This document shows, piece by piece, positions 9,076-17,117 of a stretch of 19,228 nt of DNA. Position 1 is the first letter of the stretch. Every line of letters begins with the position of its first letter. Made by a program: the position numbers and the translations under genes. Source of the stretch: Paracamarosporium sp. OC-R06-R3 (taxonomy: Eukaryota; Ascomycota; Dothideomycetes; Pleosporales; Didymosphaeriaceae); the NCBI GenBank assembly GCA_019828545.1, contig JACVRA010000760.1, forward strand, positions 771 to 19,998, read 5' to 3'. The notes beneath the pieces were generated by a model. That model was given only the letters and a program-made list of their open reading frames with translations, had not been told where the DNA came from and did not search any database.

Positions 9076-9138
9076 AGGTGCACAAAGTTGATAGGGTGCG
9101 TCACTCGCTTGTACGCGTCACTCGCTTATAAAGCACGT
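9076..9138 (-). repeat. Right terminal inverted repeat of the Fot1-like element
   Basis: Reverse complement of 7168-7230 with four differences, three of them transitions. It ends ...GCACGT at 9138, followed by the TA target duplicate. Confidence 0.93.
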
Positions 9139-9140
9139 TA

Positions 9141-9449
9141 CTCATAGTTTTTCCTCTGATTGGCCGGATCGCATTGCGCGGCAACATGCTCCCCGTCGGG
9201 GGCGGACCCAAGCAGGATCTTCCCGTTATCATTCTCAAAGGCACCATGATCATGATAAGCTATCATTCTATGCACTATTAAACCTCCGTGTTCAAAAACG
9301 ACGTCGAGGAATTTCGTCCCGATCGTTGGAATGATATCCATCCGGAGCAGTGGGAGTTCATGGAATTTGGTGCCAGCAATAGAGCCTGCCTAGGTCAACA
9401 GTAGGCTTGTTTCGAGGATTAGGGCTACTTTTCATTTAATTATGTATAG
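9141..9449 (+). pseudogene. Cytochrome P450 pseudogene, C-terminal part with heme-binding motif
   Basis: This continues the gene begun at 6184, beyond the inserted transposon. From 9147 one frame gives VFPLIGRIAL then LPVGGGP (about 9192-9212), a signature of fungal CYP52/63-type enzymes after helix K. It continues with a KGT block, a TAA at 9279-9281, NDVEEFRPDRW (the PERF-like meander) and WEFMEFGASNRACLGQQ with the heme-ligand Cys at codon 9387-9389. The heme signature FxxGxRxC has Ser in place of its Gly. TAG codons at 9402-9404 and 9420-9422 interrupt the last helix. No normal C-terminal tail is found after about 9449. The LRLHP piece expected between NES (7133) and VFP (9147) is missing or mutated beyond recognition at the insertion site. 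Confidence 0.85.
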
Positions 9450-9500
9450 TAGTTTTATAGTAACAAATAAAATAGTAATAGAAGTTTTAAGTTTTCACTA

Positions 9501-12500
9501 CTAATATGAAAATATATTACTCCATGCACAGCATAGACAAGCAGCTCTTCTCCGATTAAGTCCACTTCTAGCAGTAACTTTAAACCGACGATCTGCCAAT
9601 ACAAAGCTCCCTCGAAGCAGTTCATATGTTCTTACCATATCTTTCACCGTTGGTCCTGGCCGTCAAGCGCTTGATCCCACGCACGCCAGGTTTTTCCCCT
9701 TTGAGCTCCCATGTCATAACGGCTGGAGGCTGTGAGAACGTGTGATCCTTGCACTGTACGTTCTGGGCACAAGGATTTCTATGAGCATCCAGCAGGAGCA
9801 CCAGAACCTGCTTCTTGGACTTTAACCTCTTCTAGAGCATCTTGATGCGTGGGTTGCGATAGGTGGCGGAGTGAGGAAAGTAGATGGGATCGACTAGTGT
9901 TTGGATGCTGGAATCAGCGTTGGTTCCGGGGTCATAGAGTAAGGCTATGCGTAGGACTTTTGCGTTGCACCCAAGTGGTGGAGGTGCGATATAGAGCCAA
10001 CCATCGTCCCAAAACGTCAAGACCAATGGGTGGCCTAGAGCAGTCAGAGCCTCATGGGACACACGTTTCGTGACGTGTATGCGCTCTAGTTCGCAACTCC
10101 CACCAACGATCGTGGTGAAACGAAAAGGAATAAGTGCCACTACGTGCTTAACTCCACGTTCCGTTGATTCGGCAGTCTATAACAGGTAGTGCAGTAATTC
10201 TCCAATTGAGGAGAACCGAAACTCTCTCTGAGTGGCGCTCACGTGGTGGCTGTTCACTCCCATTGGCTCAGGCAAGAGAGCTTTCGTTAGAGCACCAATT
10301 TCGTAATCCACAAGAGAGAGTTCGTGATCCGATGTTCTCCAAATAATTGTGGAAACAATAGGATGGAAGGCGCATGGTGCTTCTACCTTTACTGTGGAAG
10401 AAGTGGTCCAGAAGTTCCATATCGGTTCCGCATAAGTGTTGATGATCAGCATACAGTGCTGACGTATGCTCTGTTTGCAGCTACCGTGAGACAAGTGGAA
10501 AGGCGTTTTGGTCGAGGAAGTCGACGCAGTGTCAGCATCGGTGTCTGACGTTGAGTCACTATCAGCGTCGCTACCCTCGCTGCTATCACTTTCGCTGCTG
10601 CTGTTACTCTCAAGCTCTGCATCTGAACCGTAAGTTGAATCGACCCTCTTAGTTTGCGCAGGTGCATTCGATGGAAGTGACTGGACGCAATGATAAGCGG
10701 CAATTACATTTCCACCAGATGGCTCGCAAACACTGGTGCAATGCATATGCCAATGCCAAGGATAGCTTTCAAAGGTCCTTGTGATGCCCTGCGGAATTCC
10801 AGTTTCGTCAAGCCGTTGTACGGATTGCCGCTCAATATCGACAAGTAAGGTTTCTCCGTTGGAACTTTTTATTTAAAACTTTTGTCCATGTGTGAACGTC
10901 ATCGATATGACCGACGAAAGGGGCAAGTCCAAGGAAGCTGGTTGATCTGACACACCAAGTGGCCGCTATCTATTGCTGTAAAGTCTGTTTTGCATCATAT
11001 ACTCGGTTGAAGACACATGGATGGCTTTCGACTTGATCTTTATGTCTCCTATACTAAGAGGTATCCAAGCAACAGAGGGTTCTTGTGCACCCTCTATCAA
11101 GCTGTCAGAACGCACGTGTTTCCATTGCGTAGTGGACTTCCCTACCAGTACATTGCTCTACTTATCATCTATCGCGGTTATTTTCTGAGCCTCAGGGTAC
11201 GAGTTGAGAACGGTATGCCATTCGCATACGAATTTGTGAAACGTCTTGATGATTTGTGCGCCTGCAAGACGTGCTTTGGGTCTTCCAAACGAGACGGAAG
11301 AAGGATGGCGTACACCACACTGTATGGGTCATTTGAATTTTGTGGATCTGCTGTTTCAATAGTGTAGCCTGATCTTGATTTTGTATACCCCGTGAATAAG
11401 TGAGGCGCTACGCGGCTCTGCACAGCAACGCATGTCCAGAACTGCTCGCTTGTACGAAGTCGATAACCTCTAGAACTACCTCTTTAGACGTTCGAGGTTC
11501 ACTCAAATAGCGATACCAGAATGTAGCCGTACGTTTGAGGAAGGCGTGACTGTCCTTGCGAAGTAGTGCGGCAATGTCGTTCGGTCGTCGATATCTCTTC
11601 GATCTCATGTATTTTAGCGCATTGTGACCTAGAGTGATTCTGGCATCCTCTTCATTGACGAAGTATCGTTTTAGTCGAAGGTCCAGAAGCAGCAATATGT
11701 CTGGGGCCTGGAGCAAAAAGTCTTGTACTGATTTGTGTATAGGCCTGATCAAAGGATCGCCGCTCGTACTCTTAGGATATTCAAGAACGACGAGATCCAT
11801 CACTAATTCCTCAATGGATTCTTTATTGGGCACACTGTTCTCGCTATAGTCGTCTGTATCCCACAGCTGTGCCGTAATCGCATGCTGGAGCTCACTAAGA
11901 CGAAGTGATTGAAGAGCTACAACCACAATTGCGAACATGGCTTGAGCCGTCTTCTGCTTATCCTCGGAGAGCTTAGTCAAGCGGGTAAGGCTTCGCGTAT
12001 AGCAACCAGTTAAGTCGGGAGGGAAGCGATTCAGCTCTTCTACAAGGCCTTTCCTACAAGTTGATGTCTCCCCTTGTATGACGCACAACATCAAGGATAT
12101 CCATAGGAAATTACCTTCGGCCTCTATGGCCCATGTTTGCTCGAACTCCCTACAACAAAGTTTGCCTTGAAGGTAGCACGCAATGTCTGACTCCAAACTT
12201 TTGCGTGGTGCTTGAATCTCGGTGATTCTGTGCCGCTGCAAAATTTCTCGTGTGCTTGAATCCGGCCTGCGAGCGAGGAACCATTTGACAATGCCCCGGC
12301 GCTCTTTAGCTATCAGTCAAGTCAGGCTTTTGATGAAGTCTGAATAGTCGACGCATTCGTCCAGACCGTCGAGGATAATGTGGATCCAAGGATGGGATGC
12401 CAATAGTGCGTCGAGTACTTCAAGTGCTATTTCAAGTTCAGTGAGCTTCGTGGTATATTCCCTTTCACGGTCTCGTTCATATATCGTTCTGACTGCATCA

Positions 12501-12709
12501 GGAACAACACGCAACAGGCTAAATAGCTGAGGTGCGAGCGAACGAATAGCAGTCAACGCTTTGTTACGCTTGGGGTCGTTGAAATAAAAGAAGAAAGTAG
12601 CTATTTACAGGAAGCCATCTTCATGTTGCGTGTCCTGAAGCTTCTTCGTGACGGCTGAACATAGTATTGTCTTGCCTGTGCCAGGAACTGAATTGTACCA
12701 AACCGCGAA
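9501..12709 (-). pseudogene. STAND/NACHT-type NTPase (fungal NLR-like) pseudogene
   Basis: A long decayed gene read from high to low coordinates. The first visible block is the Walker A loop SVPGTGKT (12691-12668), then FFFYFNDPKR, and Walker B IILDGLDEC (about 12378-12353). A winged-helix-like region follows (11408-12241), with RPIHKSVQDFLL and the FLKRTATFWYRYL motif typical of fungal NACHT proteins. The frame then shifts near 11425 (VAPHLFTGYTK block) and again near 11280. The C-terminal half (11275-9501) has an acidic Ser/Asp tract (about 10630-10510) and a region I do not recognise (FWDDGWLYIAPPP and similar). In-frame stops: 12605-12607, 12317-12319, 11158-11160, 10966-10968, 10873-10875, 10177-10179 and 9832-9834. 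A 43-nt intron near 9636-9594 may rejoin the last piece. The N-terminal effector domain is absent. Living relatives sense non-self and trigger cell death or incompatibility; this copy cannot. Confidence 0.8.
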
Positions 12710-13213
12710 GGAAGAGGAGGAGGAAGGGGAAGGATAAGTAACAGGAGATTTTGTAGGTTAAGATATAGAACAATAGACTTACCTAATGCCTTATTCATAT
12801 ACTAGTAGCTTGATAGTAGCAAGCTAATAATACTATCGGAAACTAGATTAGGTTCGGTATATTGTTATATCTTAGATATATAAGAGTCAAACAGAACCCT
12901 GAGCTAATAGTTCAGTATGTAACTTACAATTACTACTCTACTTGCTTACTTATCCCCAACCTAATTACATCCTATTCATTGCTTACCATTCTACTAATAG
13001 AATTTAAAACTAATATATTGTATTTCGGTACGTACCACTGGCGTACATACACGACGCGATAAATAAAGAGATACAGCTGGTAGTAATGCTAGGGTTAGGG
13101 ATATAACACTGATTTAGCTGAGTTAAACTTATTAAGCACTCAATTACGTATCTAATTCCTCTATAGTCCTGTACAAAAGCTATGTACAGGAGGCATATGC
13201 ATCCATCGTGACG
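12710..13213. other. AT-rich spacer between NLR pseudogene and pectin lyase
   Basis: TA-rich and gene-free; the open frame at 12862-13062 is low-complexity and not convincing. A pyrimidine-rich tract on the minus strand (about 12710-12735) lies just upstream of the P-loop and could be the end of a lost intron. Two TAGGGT-like units near 13090-13102 are too few to call a telomere remnant. A short hairpin sits at 13168-13190. Confidence 0.5.
13168..13190 (-). repeat. Perfect 8-bp hairpin downstream of pectin lyase
   Basis: CCTGTACA and TGTACAGG are separated by a 7-nt loop, starting 24 nt past the pectin lyase stop codon on its transcribed strand. It would lie in the 3' untranslated region. 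A role in RNA processing or stability is only possible, not shown. Confidence 0.5.
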
Positions 13214-14476
13214 CTAGATCTTTCCGTAACCAGCAGTGTTCGCCACATTCTTTGCGTCGGTAGCGCTGGAAGCAGACGCAATGTTCTTGCCTGAGAAATT
13301 GGACAAGAAACCCGTGTTCTTGATGTTGAAAGCGCCGGAGCTGCCAAAGGCATTAAGGACACAGGCGCGGCCGAGGTAGGATGAGCAGGCGGCATTGCTG
13401 GAGCTGTCAGGGCTGGTGAAAGCCTGACCTCCGACGGGTGAAGTCACCACGTTGACGACATTTTGGAAAACATTGCCCTCAGCCAGGACCATGCCGCCCG
13501 AGTCAATTTCGAAAGCGTGCCCTGAGCTATCAGTTTGGTAGAAGTAGTTGTTCACCACGTGGGCGAGAGTATTGCCGCCAACCTTAGGAGCACGACCAGA
13601 GAAGTGGCGAATGTAGTTGTTCTTGAAGGTGACTAGATCCTGGGATCCGAGGAAGAGGACGTTCCAGTAATGGTAGCTATCGCAATTTGTCGACCATGAA
13701 GTTGTGCCATCGATATCACAATTTGAAATCGTCACACGGTTACTAGCACTCGTGCCCAGAACGATGTGCTGTCGCCCGATGAGTGAAGTGGATACATGGT
13801 CAATCCAGACTGTGTTGATCAGCGAGTCAGTGAGAATCTTGAGGTTTTCGGAGAGCCCAGGCCATGAAGACGTACCCAAGTCAGTGTTATCGAGGGTTAT
13901 AGCGTCGCCTCCCCACACGTATTTGGGGTTCAGATTCGTAATCTTCACATTCTGAATGATAACGTTTTTCGCATTTATGATTCTCAGACCTTCACCCTGC
14001 GCAATAATGTCAGCAATCTATTGAACGGTAACGTTACGGGTTTCTGATACCTTGATAATACCAGAGGACCCTTGACCGACCAGCGATTTATTGGAGCCGA
14101 CTGTGATGCCCAGGACACCAGCCTTATCGTAAGAGACAGACACGCTGGGAGCTGAGGCCTCGTAGTTCGTACACCAATTATTCTGATTGATAGCTGTCTG
14201 GCATGCGCTGCCGGTTCCCCATGGCGCACATCCGGTCGCCGACACGGTTCCTTCGCTGCCAGTAAAGTCGAAGGTTTTAGTTAGTATGATTACCCGAGCG
14301 GAACTGTCGCCTAGATATGAGACCAACTCGGCGTTAGTGGAAGGGTAGACTGCAGTCGCTGAGCCGCCGCCGGTCACTCCCTTGGCGAAGCCCTCAGCCG
14401 CGCCGGTGACACCGGCTGCCGTAGCATACCGGGCCAAAGCTGACAACGTAACTACCAGGATATGTTTCGAAAACAT
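13214..14476 (-). CDS. Secreted pectin lyase (polysaccharide lyase family 1), three exons
   Basis: Exons 14476-14051, 13996-13876 and 13809-13214; introns 14050-13997 (54 nt, GTATCA...GCGCAG) and 13875-13810 (66 nt, GTACGT...CACAG), each with a CTGAC branch site. The product is 380 residues, the usual size of fungal pectin lyases. A signal peptide covers about residues 1-20. Family marks are GCAPWGT (about 83-89) and the nearby WCTNYE with disulphide cysteines, [17 protein letters not shown] at 183-188, SGRAPKV at 253-259 with the catalytic Arg near 255, and SGHAFEI, AEGNVFQ and SSYLGR further on. The enzyme cleaves highly methylated pectin outside the cell by beta-elimination (EC 4.2.2.10). 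An upstream in-frame ATG at 14548 would hide the signal peptide, so 14474-14476 is preferred. No damage is seen. A TATA box lies about 120 bp upstream. Such genes are normally induced by pectin and repressed by sugars. Confidence 0.92.
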
Positions 14477-14594
14477 AGCTGATATCGGACTACTCAAGTG
14501 TCTCGCGAAAGATAATGGTAAGAAAACCCACACCACGGAGTATCCCAACTAATTCAGAATCGTCCTGAGCATCCATTGCCTCGCCAACATCAAC

Positions 14595-14602
14595 CTTTTA
14601 TA
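14595..14602 (-). promoter_or_regulatory. TATA box of the pectin lyase gene
   Basis: TATAAAAG on the minus strand, about 120 bp upstream of the chosen ATG; a second, weaker TATATAG lies about 30 bp further upstream. A strong TATA box fits an inducible secreted enzyme. Confidence 0.6.
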
Positions 14603-16492
14603 CCTTCAAAAGAAAACACTATATAATCCGCGTATCATTTTAACTTATTTGGACAAATTATTTTCCGAAGTCTCATTCACGATTTGGAAAGACACAGAGC
14701 TGTCGTCATGCCTAGCTCGACCGCTTATTGGTGGTTTTCGGCCCCTGGTGTTTTCCGGTCTAGGATTACGTAGCCTACCCAAGCCTCGCCCCAAGCAAGG
14801 GACTCGTGGACATCGTCTAGCTTACAGAAGCTTAACTGCGGGGTGTATCATTAGGCTGCCCGTCTTGAGGATAGTTCTCGGCAAGCCCATTGGCCCACAC
14901 CGGAATATTTGGAGCTGTTCCGGGTTTAAGCATTTAGACATGCGTCTAGACAAATCTGTTGACACGCTATTATCCGAGCTCATCTATTAGCAATGTTCTG
15001 ACTGCCGCAGACCCGCATGAATCGTTCACCGTTGGTAAAATTCTCCAGGTAACCTTTTGAGTCAGCTTGAGGGAAAGTATAAATTTGCTTTCTTTGCAAC
15101 ATTCAGAAAAGTGACAAACTACATCATGCTATTACACAGTCAGGATGATGGGACGACCCGCTCGATACGCCTACACTATCCACTAATACAGTGGTGATGA
15201 TTGCGAAATCGCATATCCAATAGCGTCCTTAGGTGAAAACTCACATCAACTTTCGGTAAACCGGCAGGCGCCCCTTCCCCCTAACGCCCAAATCCATGTT
15301 TCCACGATTCTTTAGGAGAGGATTATCATTTCTATATGTGCCCAAAACACAACACAAAACCCTGTACTGCGCTGTTTATACCGTGGGTACAACCGCGGAC
15401 AAGCTTTTCACAACTCATCAACAGATTGAACAAGGTCCGACAGATATCGCGTGGCATTATAAAGAGCCACTTCAATTCAGATCTCTTACGTACAGTCTCT
15501 CAAGAGGCTTACAAGTGACTGACCTAAGTCTTTCCCTTCGCCACATGTGCCATCCCCGGCTCGTGCATTGTGCTGTTTCCTCCAGCATCATGATAATAAT
15601 AAACCATGAAATCAGCTTTTGCTGATTTGCGCGATTACTATTCCTCTAGTATCATTTGGTAGTTCCATTGACTAGGATTACCAAAACATCGTGAGGGCCA
15701 ACACCGTCACGCTTGGATGGTTGAAGTGGTACCGAGAAATCGCAACCATGGATACTGCGAGGCAACAGAGCTCTGCTGCCTGGATGCAGAATATATCTTC
15801 GCCTCAGCATCATGAGGACTACTCGTAGATGCCGAATCATGAGAATCCAGTTCACTTCCAATCTCGAAGACTCTTCGACGTCTTCGACATTTTGGCTTTT
15901 ATAATATCTAAAATATGTCGGGACTGCTTTTCGCGCGCTGTCCGTTATAACCCGACCACGAGCGAAAGAATGCTGACACGGACCCAAATACTTGAAATGC
16001 TTTAGTGACTTTAGGAAGCCTTGAGTAAGTTTACACAAGAAGAGTGTACACAATTCTTCAGGTCTACCAGTTCACTAACCTATACCTATGGAAAGAGACG
16101 TATCATCTTTGAATCTTACGTGTTAGCATATATAGAGTGGCTTGAACAACAGTATAGTATAGTAGGATAATAGAATCATGATAAGATAGTCTCTACGAAG
16201 AAATATCAAGGCTGCAAGGGAAAACTACGTCGGAGCTAAAAACCCTTCCAGCCCGCCCACGACTTGAGCAGAAAAGCGGCAAAATCAATAAGCGAAACAG
16301 AATCAGATCTCCTCCATTGCGAAAGTGCTTAGGTGTAGCAGATGACAGAGTTAACCTTGTCGTTCCAACCATCATCCATCCACCTCATTCCACGCCAACT
16401 CCAAAGGTTTGTGCCAGTCGAGTCACCCGTACAATCTTTAGAGCTATATGCACATAGTTAGCTTACTATTCACCTTCATTTACCATAGACAC
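14603..16492. other. Intergenic region, no gene supported
   Basis: The part nearest the pectin lyase must hold its regulatory region. Open frames at 14649-14990 and 15296-15625 (plus) and 15652-16053 (minus, 133 codons) have no signal peptide, family motif or supporting splice structure, and I read them as chance. A perfect hairpin lies at 15609-15628. No RNA gene or transposon end was recognised. Confidence 0.45.
15609..15628. repeat. Perfect 8-bp hairpin with TTTT loop
   Basis: AAATCAGC, loop TTTT, GCTGATTT. It lies far from the called genes, so any role as a transcript end or protein-binding palindrome is open. Confidence 0.5.
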
Positions 16493-16861
16493 TCACGCAA
16501 AGAGCTCGCACCCAGGGCCCTTCTGGGAATATTGGAAAGAACTAGTCATGGAGCCACTGTGGAAACAATATTTAGCTTATATAAAGGTATGGATGATCAG
16601 AGCTTACAAGCCAATACCACTAAGATCGAAGCAGTGGTTCTCCGCCTCGGCGCAGGCGCAACGTCCTTCCAAGTTTTCGTGCTCCCAGAATGCGGCCCAA
16701 GTACCATCAGGGTAGTCAAGACACTCATAGCAGAAGTTGCCGCCATTCGTTTTCCAGCCCAGACCCTCTTCCTTGCGGACGAGCTTGTTGGGAGCAGCCG
16801 CAACGGCGACAACCAAAGTGGCGGGGATGAGGAAGCTGATAAGTTGCATGGTGGATTGCAA
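16493..16861 (-). CDS. Small secreted cysteine-rich protein (candidate effector-like), two exons
   Basis: Exon 1 is 16861-16608, the intron 16607-16557 (51 nt, GTAAGC...CACAG with a GCTAAAT branch-like site), and exon 2 16556-16493, ending in TGA. The product is 105 residues counted from the first ATG. The in-frame ATG at 16849 (residue 5) has a better context (CCACC before it) and gives a cleaner signal peptide (LISFLIPATLVVAVAAA, cleavage near APNK). The mature protein has six cysteines at about 44, 47, 68, 70, 77 and 101; the last comes from exon 2. Unspliced, the frame stops at TAA 16604-16606, inside the splice donor itself, leaving five cysteines. An even cysteine count favours splicing. 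It is probably secreted and disulphide-bonded, with Trp-rich middle residues. I recognise no family. A TATA box lies about 180 bp upstream. An effector role is inference. Confidence 0.68.
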
Positions 16862-17029
16862 CTGTTTGAAATGGATTGAGTGAATCTAAGTGTTATAGAA
16901 ACGAGTGGATTGAATCGTCAACGATTTAAGGAGTGATTGAAGCAAAGGTGTGAATGAGTGAATAAATCAAAAGTGCAAAATGAATGAATAGAAGCTGCTG
17001 AAGAATCTCTCTAGTGACCAAACATACCT

Positions 17030-17037
17030 CTTATATA
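17030..17037 (-). promoter_or_regulatory. TATA box of the secreted protein gene at 16493-16861
   Basis: TATATAAG on the minus strand, about 180 bp upstream of the ATG at 16849. The distance is on the long side but still usual for fungi. Confidence 0.5.
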
Positions 17038-17085
17038 CACTTCGTAGGTATCCTACAGCTTGGTATACGTATGAAACGTTGAGAT

Positions 17086-17117
17086 TTCGGGCGGCGTAGT
17101 CGCGTACGCCCCCCGAA
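17086..17117. repeat. GC-rich 13-bp inverted repeat upstream of a secreted protein gene
   Basis: TTCGGGCGGCGTA and TACGCCCCCCGAA pair at 12 of 13 positions around a 6-nt loop (GTCGCG). It lies about 50 bp upstream of the TATA box at 17030 and is much GC-richer than its surroundings. CGG/CCG half sites facing each other are the kind of target bound by fungal Zn2Cys6 activators, so an upstream regulatory site is possible; a small mobile-element remnant is the alternative. Confidence 0.55.

Larger units (their letters stand above)
7168..9138 (+). mobile_element. Complete 1971-bp pogo/Fot1-like (Tc1/mariner) transposon, inactivated
   Basis: Both ends are visible. Terminal inverted repeats cover about 63 bp (7168-7230 and 9076-9138) with four mismatches; the first 37 bp are identical. 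A TA lies directly outside each end (7166-7167 and 9139-9140), the target duplication of Tc1/mariner elements. Size and content (one transposase with a CENP-B-type helix-turn-helix, a DDE domain and a C-terminal zinc knuckle) fit the fungal pogo/Fot1 branch. The near-identical repeats suggest a fairly recent insertion, while the transposase carries many RIP-type stops. The element lies inside a P450 gene, at or near an intron border. Confidence 0.93.

Noticed and set aside
13089..13103. Telomere-like TAGGGT units
   Set aside because: Only about two units; expected by chance in AT-rich DNA and too few for an interstitial telomere.
14477..14548. Upstream ATG at 14548 as the pectin lyase start
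   Set aside because: It would add 24 residues in front of a clear signal peptide; the ATG at 14476 gives normal length and export signal.
14649..14990. 113-codon plus-strand frame upstream of the pectin lyase
   Set aside because: No motif; it lies where the pectin lyase promoter is expected.
15652..16053. 133-codon minus-strand frame
   Set aside because: Composition is unremarkable, no family motif is visible, and there is no promoter or splice support; kept only as a possible chance frame.
16448..16879. 143-codon plus-strand frame
   Set aside because: It is the antisense shadow of the small secreted protein gene, which has a signal peptide and a good splice model.
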